47,705 nt of DNA from Sulfurimonas sp. GTDB taxonomy: Bacteria > Campylobacterota > Campylobacteria > Campylobacterales > Sulfurimonadaceae. Shown piece by piece: positions 1 through 8,057 of this stretch. Each line of letters opens with the position of its first letter. The first letter of the stretch is position 1. Location of the stretch: assembly GCA_027019335.1 (NCBI GenBank), contig JALUWV010000064.1, positions 1 through 47,705 on the forward strand, written 5' to 3'. The notes below the pieces were generated by a model. It searched no databases. It saw only the letters and a list, made by a program, of their open reading frames with translations, and was not told the origin of the DNA. A program made the translations under genes and the position numbers.

Positions 1-423
1 TTGATGGATTTGGGTTCGTTAGTCTGTACTCCAAAAAATCCACAGTGTCAGGAGTGCCCTTTAGAAAAGAGTTGCTTAGGAAAAGAGGAACCAGAACTCT
101 ATATACAGAAAAAAAAGACACTCTACGAGGCACTCGACCTTTTTTACGGCATTTGCATAAAAAATGACAAAATCGCCCTTGAAGTCTCTCATGAAAAGAT
201 GTATAAAGATATGCTTGTCTTACCAAGAACAGAACCCATAGAAGATGATTTGTTAGCAGTTTTTAAACACTCGTATACAAAATATCGTTTGCGTGTGCAT
301 CTCTACACGATAGAAGAAGTGAGTGAGAGTGTCACATGGGTAGATATAAATAAGCTTGAAAATGCTCCAATCTCCTCACTTACAAAGAAGGCACTCAAAA
401 GTTTAAGCAAAAAAGATTTATAA
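1..423 (+). CDS. mutY: A/G-specific adenine glycosylase MutY, C-terminal part (5' truncated by window)
   Basis: This is the C-terminal ~140 residues of MutY, which removes adenine mispaired with 8-oxoguanine in base-excision repair. The frame is open from the first base, so the catalytic helix-hairpin-helix domain lies outside the window. The visible part begins at the MDLGSLVC segment that opens the 4Fe-4S loop. Its four cysteines have the MutY spacing C-X6-C-X2-C-X5-C (visible residues 9, 16, 19, 25). About 115 residues follow that fit a short MutY C-terminal NUDIX-like domain, with HSYTKYRLRVHLY and WVDINKLENAPIS as the recognisable strands. The gene stops 8 bases before the next gene, so they may be co-transcribed. 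Family assignment is firm from the cysteine pattern. Confidence 0.9.
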   Translation: MMDLGSLVCTPKNPQCQECPLEKSCLGKEEPELYIQKKKTLYEALDLFYGICIKNDKIALEVSHEKMYKDMLVLPRTEPIEDDLLAVFKHSYTKYRLRVHLYTIEEVSESVTWVDINKLENAPISSLTKKALKSLSKKDL

Positions 424-430
424 TGAGGGC

Positions 431-1177
431 ATGTTAAAAAAAATTATATTCCTTTTTTTATTCCTTTTTTATACTCTTAATGCAAAAGAGGTGCAAGTGA
501 TTTTTTCATACACTACACCTCCTTATGTGTTTAAAGATGGAAGTGGCATTGTTTTGACTTTAGTCAAAGAAGCCCTTGCCTATAAATCACATACGGTAAA
601 ACCTCTATTTGTAAATATAGGAAGAGGATTTGAATTGTTTAAAAATGGGTATGTTGATGCTACTTCGATTATTAAAAAAAGTTCTGGTTTAGAGGCTTAT
701 TATTCCGAACCTTTTATGCAGTATTACAATGTTGCAGTCAGTTTAAAGAAAAGCCACTGTAATATTAAGACAATAAGTGATTTGAAAAACTATAATTTCA
801 CCTCTTTTCAAAATGCAAAAGTGTATCTTGGTGAGGCGTTTGCTAAGGTTGCAAATGCCGCGGGGGAGAAGTACTCAGAAATAGCTAACCAAAGACAGCA
901 GGTGTATAAGCTACTCAAAGGAAGGAGTAGTGTTGCTGTGATGGATAAATATATCTTTACTTACTATAAAAATAAGTTAATCAAAGAGGGCAAGGTTAGT
1001 CCAAATATAGAAGTTGTAGAGTTAGATTTATTACAGCCAACAGCATATAGAACAGCATTTAAAGATAAAAAATTACGAGATGATTTCAACGAAGGTATTA
1101 CACACCTTAAAAAAACAGGTCGTTACAATGAAATTTATAAATACTACACAGAAAAATATTTTAAAACAAGAAAATAG
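431..1177 (+). CDS. periplasmic solute-binding protein (SBP family 3-like)
   Basis: This is a 248-residue secreted protein. It starts with a clear signal peptide (KK, then a long IFLFLFLFYTL hydrophobic run, probably cleaved after LNA). The rest reads as a type-2 periplasmic binding fold of the amino-acid (SBP_bac_3) kind: YTTPPYVFKDGSGIVLTLVKEAL near the start, and the C-terminal LRDDFNEGITHLKKTGRYNEIYKYY, which is typical of that family. The length (~230 mature residues) is usual. No ABC permease or ATPase gene is nearby. The next gene is a membrane diguanylate cyclase that begins at or before this stop codon, so the protein may act as a ligand-sensing partner rather than in transport; that is inference. 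The ligand is unknown. Confidence 0.8.
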   Translation: MLKKIIFLFLFLFYTLNAKEVQVIFSYTTPPYVFKDGSGIVLTLVKEALAYKSHTVKPLFVNIGRGFELFKNGYVDATSIIKKSSGLEAYYSEPFMQYYNVAVSLKKSHCNIKTISDLKNYNFTSFQNAKVYLGEAFAKVANAAGEKYSEIANQRQQVYKLLKGRSSVAVMDKYIFTYYKNKLIKEGKVSPNIEVVELDLLQPTAYRTAFKDKKLRDDFNEGITHLKKTGRYNEIYKYYTEKYFKTRK

Positions 1178-1178
1178 C

Positions 1179-2447
1179 GTGCCACATAAGAAACTGAATC
1201 TTTCAAGACAACTCCTAAAATCAGTACTCACTATCTATTTTATTATTACTATAGCTATTACTGCATTGCATATCTATGTAGATTATAGTTATACAAAAAT
1301 ACATATCAAAGATGAACTCCAAAGTATAGCAAAGATTTTCAAGCCAGCACTGCGAACCGCTTTGTGGGATTTGAATGATGCACAGCTACATGCTATTGTG
1401 AATGGGGTGCTTGAAGAACCACTCATCTATAAGATAGCGGTTACAGATGAAAAGGGCAAGACTCTTGTCGAAAAAATTGATAAAAAATTTGCAAAGAAGA
1501 AAACTTTTAATGAGACACTCTCTTTCTCTTTTCCTATTTATCAAGAATTCAACAATTTACATATACACCTTGCAGATGTTGTGATATATTCGGATAATTT
1601 AGCAATTTTTAATCGTCTCAAAGTCGGTTTTGGTATGATTTTGTTGAATGCTCTTGTAAAAAGTACTGTTCTTATTGTGTTGCTTATAGTTGCGTTTAAA
1701 GATAGGCTTGAGCGACCTCTGCAATCGCTGACAAATAGTATAGAGACATTAGAGTGGGAACATAAACAGAATCGTGTTATTAATGTAGGACTTGTTTATG
1801 AAAATGAGCTTTCGATTTTGCAAGCAAAATTTAATGAGTTACTTGCAAAAATATCAAGTGAGGAAGAGAAAAGATTTGCACTTATAGAAAAACAAAATAT
1901 TCAATTAGAGTATGATGTCCAGCAAAGAACACAAGAACTCGAAGCACTCAATCACAAACTACAAACTCTCGCAAAAACAGATAGCCTCACACAACTCTAT
2001 AACCGTTCTAAAATTGATGAAGAGTTGGCTCTAAGGCTCAAAGAATTCCACCGACATGAAAGAGTTTTTTCTGTGATAATGGTTGATATAGATTTCTTTA
2101 AAAGTGTAAACGATATTTATGGGCATCTCGTAGGAGATTCTGTTCTTCAAGAGATAGCAAATATACTTAAAAGCAACATACGAGAAACTGATATTGTAGG
2201 TCGCTGGGGTGGGGAAGAGTTTTTAATTATATGTAAAGAGACTACACTTGAAGGGGCATATACCCTTGCTGAAAATATTCGTAATGTTATAGATAAGCAT
2301 GATTTTGAGACAGTTGGACATAAAACAGCAAGTTTTGGTGTCGCTCAAATGCAAAAAGATTTTAGAATTGAGGATTTGATTAAAGCAGCAGATGATGCTT
2401 TATATGCAGCAAAAGATAATGGGCGTAATAAAACTGTTCGGGCTTGA
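1179..2447 (+). CDS. membrane-anchored diguanylate cyclase (GGDEF)
   Basis: This enzyme makes cyclic di-GMP from two GTP. Order: a short cytoplasmic N-terminus, TM1 (SVLTIYFIITIAITALHIYV), a periplasmic region of about 110 residues, TM2 (LLNALVKSTVLIVLLIVAF), a HAMP-like linker, a coiled coil ending in LQTLAKTDSLTQLYNR, then a GGDEF domain. The active-site motif is GGEEF, with an RETD inhibitory I-site five residues before it, so the enzyme should be active and subject to product feedback. Start choice is uncertain. A GTG at 1179 sits directly after the upstream stop. An ATG at 1128 would overlap the binding-protein gene by 50 bases with an AGG upstream. Operon position suggests that the binding protein supplies its signal. 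Confidence 0.87.
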   Translation: MPHKKLNLSRQLLKSVLTIYFIITIAITALHIYVDYSYTKIHIKDELQSIAKIFKPALRTALWDLNDAQLHAIVNGVLEEPLIYKIAVTDEKGKTLVEKIDKKFAKKKTFNETLSFSFPIYQEFNNLHIHLADVVIYSDNLAIFNRLKVGFGMILLNALVKSTVLIVLLIVAFKDRLERPLQSLTNSIETLEWEHKQNRVINVGLVYENELSILQAKFNELLAKISSEEEKRFALIEKQNIQLEYDVQQRTQELEALNHKLQTLAKTDSLTQLYNRSKIDEELALRLKEFHRHERVFSVIMVDIDFFKSVNDIYGHLVGDSVLQEIANILKSNIRETDIVGRWGGEEFLIICKETTLEGAYTLAENIRNVIDKHDFETVGHKTASFGVAQMQKDFRIEDLIKAADDALYAAKDNGRNKTVRA

Positions 2448-2461
2448 TAACTTTTTTAATA

Positions 2462-4243
2462 TTATGGCATAGAGAGTACAAAAACAGCACCTTTTTTGCC
2501 ATTACTCACCTCTAATTTTCCACCCATATTATGTTCTATAATGGTTTTTGACATGTAAAGACCAATCCCCATACCTTGTTCTTTTGTTGTAAAGTAAGGC
2601 TCAAAAATTTTCTCTATATTGGGGAGGTGAATGCCTCCTGCATTGTCGCTGATAGTTACTCTTGTACCTTTGATTTCTATGATGATTTTTGGACTTTTTA
2701 TTTTTCTTTGAATAAGCACATCTTTTGCATTGTTTATAATGTTTAAGAGGACTTGTTTATACTCATTCTTATAGTTTATTATGGTCTGTTCTTCTACTGC
2801 TTTTAACTCTATCTCGACCTCTTCAAAAGAGATAAAATCTAGCACTTTTTGGCTCTCATGTACTAAAGAGAACTGCTCTTTTTGCTTGTCACTTTTATAA
2901 AAGTTTCTAAAATCATCTATTGTTTGTGACATAAACTCTAACTGTTCATTCGCCTCATTTAACTTCTTTTCATGCAAATTTTTTCTATCTTTAACTTCTA
3001 TGTTCATTAAAATATAAGCAAGTCTCGAGAGAGGTTGTCTCCATTGATGAGCGATATTCCCTAGCATCTCTCCCATTGATGCTAATCTGCTTTGATGTAC
3101 TAAAAGTTCTTGCTGTTCTTCTTTACTTTTTTTTATGAGACTGATTTGATAAGAGATTGCTAAAGCAAGAAACAATGCTTCAAAAGTTGAACCTAGTAGT
3201 AAGGTGTCAAAGGCAAAAGAATCTTCAAAATATTCTGACAACAAAGTACCCACAGAAAAACTAAACCAACCAAAAAGAAAAAATAAGGCAGGTTTATAGC
3301 CTTGTCGTAAACGCAACCATGCAACCCAAACAATGTAAAGCCCAATAAAAGTATATAAACGTAAAATCAACATAAATGGAACAAAGAATAGAAGCAAATC
3401 TATAAAAGCAAAAATGGTAATATAGCGTAATATTTTTTCTTGTTTTGGTAAATATATTTTAGTTTCTAAAAAAGAGCGTATAAAGTAGAGAATAAATATG
3501 ATTGCACAATTAACAAGGAGAAAATAGAAAAATATTGCAATTTCTTCATTCTCTACATCTCCCATAATATAGCCATTAATGATGTCTGTATTATAAAAGA
3601 GTACTCCTAGCATAAAGAATTGCATCAGCATATAGAAAAGAAAAGATTTTTTACGATTAAATAGATATAAAGCACCATTATAAAAGGCAGTCATAAAAAT
3701 AACCCCAAAGAGGAAAAATGAGATAATTAACTTTAAACCATATCTTTCTACCCATTGTGATAGTTCTTTTAAAGAATACAGAGAGATAATAGGAGCAACA
3801 TGGGAAGTGTTCAGTGCCAGTTGAAAAAAGTATTGTCGTGGATTTTTATTTTTATTGTAATAAAAAGAGAAAAATTTTCGCCCCAAAAAAGAAAATTTTT
3901 CTACCCACTGATGAGGGATAAGAGTGCTTTTTGTAAATTCAAATGCTTTATACTCTACCCAATAATTTCCTTGTGATAGATTTTCATCAAACTCTATCAT
4001 AATCCAATTAAATTTATGATTTGTATTTTGCTTTAAGGTTTCTATATCTTCGCTGTTAAGTAAAATTTCAAATTGAACCTCTTCTTGAAATTCACTATCT
4101 TGAATTTCAAATTGGGAACTCCATTGTGCAATCTTCTCAATACTTATGTTCTCATCCGCAGAGTAATATTTGATAACAAAAGAAGCCTCTTGTGCAAAAA
4201 GAGGCATAATCAAGAGAGCTAAAAGAGATATAATTTTTTTCAT
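2462..4243 (-). CDS. 7TMR-DISM sensor histidine kinase
   Basis: This is a 593-residue membrane histidine kinase. Residues 1-18 are a signal peptide. Residues ~20-165 match the extracytoplasmic 7TMR-DISM domain layout, with an aromatic-rich beta region ending near QYFFQLALNTSHVAP. Residues ~170-370 contain a block of about seven hydrophobic helices. The dimerisation/phosphoacceptor helix follows, with GNIAHQWRQPL (His399), a form common in Campylobacterota kinases. The C-terminus is an ATPase domain with the N box (NIINNAKDVL), the DNAGGI box, FEPYFTTK and GMGIGLYMSK. It lies 36 bases downstream of a response-regulator gene on the same strand, so the two form a two-component pair. The sensed signal is unknown; DISM domains are often proposed to bind carbohydrates or other small ligands. 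Confidence 0.9.
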   Translation of the reverse strand: MKKIISLLALLIMPLFAQEASFVIKYYSADENISIEKIAQWSSQFEIQDSEFQEEVQFEILLNSEDIETLKQNTNHKFNWIMIEFDENLSQGNYWVEYKAFEFTKSTLIPHQWVEKFSFLGRKFFSFYYNKNKNPRQYFFQLALNTSHVAPIISLYSLKELSQWVERYGLKLIISFFLFGVIFMTAFYNGALYLFNRKKSFLFYMLMQFFMLGVLFYNTDIINGYIMGDVENEEIAIFFYFLLVNCAIIFILYFIRSFLETKIYLPKQEKILRYITIFAFIDLLLFFVPFMLILRLYTFIGLYIVWVAWLRLRQGYKPALFFLFGWFSFSVGTLLSEYFEDSFAFDTLLLGSTFEALFLALAISYQISLIKKSKEEQQELLVHQSRLASMGEMLGNIAHQWRQPLSRLAYILMNIEVKDRKNLHEKKLNEANEQLEFMSQTIDDFRNFYKSDKQKEQFSLVHESQKVLDFISFEEVEIELKAVEEQTIINYKNEYKQVLLNIINNAKDVLIQRKIKSPKIIIEIKGTRVTISDNAGGIHLPNIEKIFEPYFTTKEQGMGIGLYMSKTIIEHNMGGKLEVSNGKKGAVFVLSMP

Positions 4244-4279
4244 AATCTCATTTTATCTCAAAATAATGTGAAAAAAATA

Positions 4280-4954
4280 TTACTTTACTTTTAATCTATA
4301 ACCAAATCCAGAAACATTCTCTAGAAATTCTTTTTGAATCTTTATGCGAAGGGTTCTAATTAATGCTCTTAGAGCATCTTTACTCATGACATCATCATAC
4401 CAAATAGTATTTGCAATTTCATCATAAGTTACTACTCTATGATGATATTTTGCTAATAAATCCAGAAGCTGAAGTTCTTTGTTTGTGAGTTTGACAAATG
4501 TATTATGAACAAGTAGTGTTTTGTTTAGTTTGTCATAAAAAATATTCTCACCAAGAGAAAGAGTACTGTTTGTATTGAGATGTTCTAAGACAAGATTGAG
4601 GGCATCTTTAAGTGTTTTGGAACGAATAGGTTTAATAATGTATTTAATAAGCTGTAATTCTACCGCTTGAAGAAGATATGAAGTATCAATAAAAGCTGTG
4701 ACTACTATGATAGGAATTTGCTTATCTTTTTTTCGGATGTGTTTTGCCATCTCTAAGCCATTGAGTTTTGGCATTTTAATGTCAGTAATTATTATGTCTG
4801 GTTTTTTAGCTTCATAAACTTCAAGAGCTTCTAATCCATTTTTAGCAGAAAAGACTTCTTTTACCTCATGGACTAAGTACTCTACAGCATTGTTGCGAAT
4901 AACATCGTCATCATCAACATAGAGGATAGTTAGGTTGGTATAATTATTTTCCAT
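4280..4954 (-). CDS. OmpR/PhoB-type response regulator
   Basis: This is a 224-residue transcription factor. The N-terminal receiver domain has the acidic cluster DDDD (residues 14-17), phosphoacceptor Asp58 (ITDIKMP), Thr86 (VVTAF) and Lys108 (IIKPI). The C-terminal winged-helix domain (about 130-224) has the usual KLTNKELQLLDLLAKY and GFGYRLK ends. It is first in the operon with the sensor kinase and divergent from the beta-barrel gene at 5052. Two 11-base-spaced direct repeats in the shared intergenic region are candidate binding sites. A TAAAAT box (4965-4960) ends only five bases before the ATG and no Shine-Dalgarno sequence is visible, so the transcript may be leaderless. Confidence 0.92.
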   Translation of the reverse strand: MENNYTNLTILYVDDDDVIRNNAVEYLVHEVKEVFSAKNGLEALEVYEAKKPDIIITDIKMPKLNGLEMAKHIRKKDKQIPIIVVTAFIDTSYLLQAVELQLIKYIIKPIRSKTLKDALNLVLEHLNTNSTLSLGENIFYDKLNKTLLVHNTFVKLTNKELQLLDLLAKYHHRVVTYDEIANTIWYDDVMSKDALRALIRTLRIKIQKEFLENVSGFGYRLKVK

Positions 4955-4959
4955 AATGT

Positions 4960-4965
4960 ATTTTA
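4960..4965 (-). promoter_or_regulatory. -10 box of the response-regulator gene, possibly leaderless
   Basis: TAAAAT on the minus strand, five bases before the ATG at 4954. Transcription would start at or next to the start codon. No Shine-Dalgarno sequence lies between. No clear -35 box is seen, which is usual for Campylobacterota. Confidence 0.4.
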
Positions 4966-4989
4966 GTCAAACTTTCTAAATATACTAGC

Positions 4990-5023
4990 TTCACATTTTC
5001 CTCACACTATTTTATTTTACAAT
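4990..5023 (+). promoter_or_regulatory. candidate regulator-activated promoter of the beta-barrel gene
   Basis: Two direct repeats, TTCACA at 4990-4995 and CTCACA at 5001-5006, are 11 bases apart, the spacing used by dimers of OmpR/PhoB-family regulators. They overlap the -35 position of a TACAAT -10 box at 5018-5023. The divergent gene encodes such a regulator. This layout is typical of an activated promoter, but the binding is inferred. Confidence 0.4.
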
Positions 5024-5051
5024 GACAATATTCATACTTAAAGGAACTCAA

Positions 5052-5645
5052 ATGAGAAAACATTCAATTTTACAAGGTGTAATTTTATTATCCCTTTTAA
5101 CAGGTGCAAGTTATGCAAATAGTGATGGGTTTTATGTCGGTGCAGAAGCCAATCTGATTCTTTTAGGAGATGACTCTTTTACCCTTACAAATAAAGATGC
5201 AACAACAAGAACTTACAACAGAGTTGAGGGTTCGCATGCCAATATTAAAATTGGGTATCAACATTTTAAAAATAATCGAGTTGAACTCTACTACCGATAT
5301 AATAATTTTGATACCAATGTTGGAGATATTGTAACAAAGACTTTTGGAATAAACTATGAATGGGCATTTTCTTCTCTTTCTACAAAAAAATTAACTCCCT
5401 ATGCACTTATCGGGATAGGAGGAGGAGAGGCAAAGAGTAGTAGCATTAAAGCTCTAGATAATGCAGAGGTTGGAGAAGCTAATTTTGGTGTTGGCATACA
5501 TTATTGCCTCAACGAACATATAGACTTTCAAGCGGGGTATGCACGTATTTATACAGGTTTCGATGCTTTTGATAATCAAACAACAGATAAAACATCTGCA
5601 ATTGCTCAAGATAACTTTATCGTTGGTGCATCTTACAAATTTTAA
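5052..5645 (+). CDS. outer-membrane beta-barrel protein (OmpA/Opa-type porin-like fold)
   Basis: This protein of about 197 residues has a signal peptide (MRKHSILQGVILLSLLTGASYA) and then alternating amphipathic strands typical of an eight-stranded small barrel: GFYVGAEANLILLG, SHANIKIGYQHF, RVELYYRY, KLTPYALIGIGGG, EANFGVGIHYCLN and IDFQAGYARIY. It ends in NFIVGASYKF, where the terminal Phe is the usual barrel-assembly signal. The ATG at 5052 is chosen over the upstream in-frame ATG at 5022 because AAGGA stands seven bases before it and the signal peptide begins there. It is followed nine bases later by the EF-hand lipoprotein and is divergent from a two-component system that probably controls it. 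Function beyond barrel formation is unknown. Confidence 0.8.
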   Translation: MRKHSILQGVILLSLLTGASYANSDGFYVGAEANLILLGDDSFTLTNKDATTRTYNRVEGSHANIKIGYQHFKNNRVELYYRYNNFDTNVGDIVTKTFGINYEWAFSSLSTKKLTPYALIGIGGGEAKSSSIKALDNAEVGEANFGVGIHYCLNEHIDFQAGYARIYTGFDAFDNQTTDKTSAIAQDNFIVGASYKF

Positions 5646-5654
5646 GGATAAATC

Positions 5655-5963
5655 ATGAAAAAAATAGATAAAAAATCACTTTTACTACTCTCTTTTGTAG
5701 TGACCTTTCATGGCTGTTCTTCATTAATTCCAAACTCTATGCTGCGAGCTTCTCATCAAGACATAGATACAAACCACGATGGATATGTAGATTTTCAAGA
5801 GTACTTAAAGACAGGAAGTGAGGAAGACGTAATGCACGAAGCAAAAGCAAAAGGGATGACTAAAAAGAAGTATCTACAATGGGATTTTAACCGAGCTGAC
5901 GAGAATAAAGATGGTAAGGTGAGTGCACAAGAGTTTATTAATATGGCAAATAAAGAACTCTAA
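5655..5963 (+). CDS. EF-hand calcium-binding lipoprotein
   Basis: This is a 102-residue envelope protein. A positively charged N-terminus and hydrophobic stretch lead to FHGC, a lipobox with Cys21 as the lipidation site. Two canonical EF-hand loops follow: DTNHDGYVDFQE (residues 38-49) and DENKDGKVSAQE (82-93). Both have Asp/Asn at positions 1, 3 and 5, Gly at 6 and Glu at 12, so calcium binding is likely. The helices between them are rich in Lys and Met. The gene sits nine bases after the beta-barrel gene (RBS AAGGA) and is probably co-transcribed and under the same two-component control. It could be a periplasmic calcium sensor or a barrel partner; that part is inference. Confidence 0.8.
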   Translation: MKKIDKKSLLLLSFVVTFHGCSSLIPNSMLRASHQDIDTNHDGYVDFQEYLKTGSEEDVMHEAKAKGMTKKKYLQWDFNRADENKDGKVSAQEFINMANKEL

Positions 5964-6105
5964 AATAGATGAAGAGTTAGCTTTAGTCTAGATGAATACT
6001 TTTATAAATATAAAAAGTATGACAACCTGCCATAAAATAGAATTTATCCAATTTTTTACCTTATAATATTTTTGTAACATAAGATATATAATAGGACTTT
6101 ATAAA

Positions 6106-7374
6106 TTGAAAATCCATATTGACATTGATTGCTTTTTTGCAAGTGCTGCTAGAATTGTTTCTCCTGAACTTGAACATAAACCTATAGCTATTGGTGGGAG
6201 GAGTGATACAAAGATTTTTTCTAAAGAGGCGAAAAATCAAACAGTTAACTTTGAAAACTCTGGCTCTTTTGTGCCTACTTTTTATAAGGCTTACGAGCCC
6301 AAAGATGACATAGATGGTTTTAAAGATGAAAATGGAAAAATCAGGGGTATTCTTACCACCTCGAGTTATGAAGCACGTGCTTTTGGAATTAAAACTGCCA
6401 TGAGTATTCGTGAAGCCTTACTTCTTTGTCCTGAGCTTATTATAAAAGCTCCAAACATGTCATTGTACCAAGAACTTTCGCATAAATTACATGAATTTCT
6501 ATGTTCTAAGATTCCTCTTGTTGAACAAGCGAGTATAGATGAGTTTTATGCAGATTTATCTGGTTGGGTAGAAGACAAAGACATCCCTATGTTTATAGAT
6601 ACCCTGCGCCATGAGATAAAAAACACTTTACAACTTCCTGTTTCTATAGGTGCTGCAAAAACTCGCTATATCGCTAAACTAGCCACAACCTATGCCAAAC
6701 CTTTTGGGTGTAAAATCATCGAAGAACATAACTTTGATACTTTCGTAAATCCCATTGAAGTCGGTAACTTTGCAGGGATTGGTAAAAGTATGAAGAATAA
6801 ACTTGCATCTGTTCATATACAGACACTTGGTGATTTACGGGCTAGACGAGGAACAGTTGAGTCTTGGGGTCCTTATGCAAAAGAACTGTATAAAAGAGTG
6901 AGTGGTTTAAGTGATGCTCCCATCATAACAACCCATAAACGCAAGTCTATAGGTATAAGTCGAACATTTGACCCCTTATACGATAGAAATGAGCTTCAAC
7001 GCAGGGTTCATGTTTTAGCACGGCATTTAAGCTATGCCATCTTGAAACTAGATGTTATTCCAACTGTTTTTCATCTCAGTGTCTCTTATGAAATGAATCA
7101 AAATTCACACAAGAACATTTCTTTAGCTGAAATCTTTACAGAAAAAAAGTTTGACACACTCTGCCAAAATTTACTCAATTTTGCAGATACACAAAAAAGA
7201 TTACGAGTGATTCGTTTGAGTATAAACTGTTCTAGTTTTACACGAGATTCTAAAAAGGAGTTATCACTCATAGGTTTTGCAGAGGAGCAGAAGATGTATA
7301 CACTCACAAAATCAGTACAAAAGTTGAGACAACGATATGGCATCGACACCTTAAAGTTTGCAAGTGAAATGTAA
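6106..7374 (+). CDS. dinB: Y-family DNA polymerase (DinB/Pol IV-like) with insertion
   Basis: This is a translesion DNA polymerase of 422 residues starting at a TTG with AGGAC ~10 bases upstream. The N-terminal palm motif HIDIDCFFAS carries a catalytic Asp and the Phe-Phe steric gate. The second catalytic motif is QASIDEFYADLSGW. GAAKTRYIAKLATTYAKPFG and GIGKSMKNKL mark the palm end and the thumb helix-hairpin-helix, followed by a little-finger domain (about 290-400). Compared with E. coli DinB, about 47 residues (33-79) are inserted between AIGG and the RGILTTSSYEAR fingers segment. No beta-clamp motif is obvious at the C-terminus. The gene is monocistronic, with 142 AT-rich bases before it. 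Confidence 0.88.
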   Translation: MKIHIDIDCFFASAARIVSPELEHKPIAIGGRSDTKIFSKEAKNQTVNFENSGSFVPTFYKAYEPKDDIDGFKDENGKIRGILTTSSYEARAFGIKTAMSIREALLLCPELIIKAPNMSLYQELSHKLHEFLCSKIPLVEQASIDEFYADLSGWVEDKDIPMFIDTLRHEIKNTLQLPVSIGAAKTRYIAKLATTYAKPFGCKIIEEHNFDTFVNPIEVGNFAGIGKSMKNKLASVHIQTLGDLRARRGTVESWGPYAKELYKRVSGLSDAPIITTHKRKSIGISRTFDPLYDRNELQRRVHVLARHLSYAILKLDVIPTVFHLSVSYEMNQNSHKNISLAEIFTEKKFDTLCQNLLNFADTQKRLRVIRLSINCSSFTRDSKKELSLIGFAEEQKMYTLTKSVQKLRQRYGIDTLKFASEM

Positions 7375-7385
7375 TTATTACACAT

Positions 7386-8057
7386 TTACCAAAATTTTTC
7401 AACATCTTTTTGTAAAAAAGTATATGCACACTCTTTACAAATTTTATCTGGTGTAAGTATCTTTGTCTCTTGAAAGTGGGGCAAAAAATTTGTTTTTTCA
7501 AAATCAAACTGTTTTGCATTTTGTAAAAAAATCTTTTTCTTTGTTGTTTGCTGAGGTGCGACAATGTCAAAAATATTTTTTTGAACATCAAGTGCAATCA
7601 CTTTTTGTATAATCGCCACTACATCATCACGATGGACATAGTTTGTTCGTGAATTGTAAGGGAGAAGTTTTCCTGCTGTGTATTTTCCCGCTATTCGATT
7701 ATATCCCATTAAGCCACCCAAACGCAGGATAACAGCATTTTTACAAAGTTTTTGCAGTAACTCTTCTGCTTGTATAACTAACTTTTTGCCATTATAAAAG
7801 GAAATTGAGCTGAGAAATATTACTTGCGTTGTGGTTTTGAGTTTTGATAGACTCTCTTGGATGACTTCAAGATGGTTTTCTCTTGGTGCAATGCCAATGA
7901 CAAATGTATCACAAAGGTAAAAGCCTTTTGCTTCATTCTCTTGTATATCTCGTGATAAGCAATTTACTTTCTCTTTGTAAAGTGCCTCTTTGAGTGCTTT
8001 ACCTATCCAACCACAGCCAAGAATGGAAACAGTTTTATCGCTGTCGTTTCGCAACAC
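7386..8057 (-). CDS. NAD(P)-dependent epimerase/dehydratase-like protein
   Basis: This 223-residue protein has a Rossmann start (VSILGCGWIGKALKEAL), a strand with VIFLSSISFYNG, and the segment RTNYVHRDDVVAIIQKVIAL that is typical of extended SDR/YeeZ-type epimerase-like proteins. The catalytic Tyr-x3-Lys is not clear, so enzymatic activity is uncertain. The C-terminus contains two cysteines (ICKEC). It begins at a GTG whose G is the last base of the mnmG stop codon (TAGTG), so it is translationally coupled to mnmG. The substrate is unknown. The end converges with dinB across an 11-base gap. Confidence 0.7.
   Translation of the reverse strand: MLRNDSDKTVSILGCGWIGKALKEALYKEKVNCLSRDIQENEAKGFYLCDTFVIGIAPRENHLEVIQESLSKLKTTTQVIFLSSISFYNGKKLVIQAEELLQKLCKNAVILRLGGLMGYNRIAGKYTAGKLLPYNSRTNYVHRDDVVAIIQKVIALDVQKNIFDIVAPQQTTKKKIFLQNAKQFDFEKTNFLPHFQETKILTPDKICKECAYTFLQKDVEKFW

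Noticed and set aside
5022-5051. Upstream ATG as start of the beta-barrel gene
   Set aside because: It lies in the -10 region, lacks a ribosome site, and would put a non-signal segment before the signal peptide.
5996-6020. AT-only-like inverted repeat (eight-base arms ATACTTTT/AAAAGTAT) after the EF-hand gene
   Set aside because: Stem is too weak and there is no T run, so I do not call a terminator.
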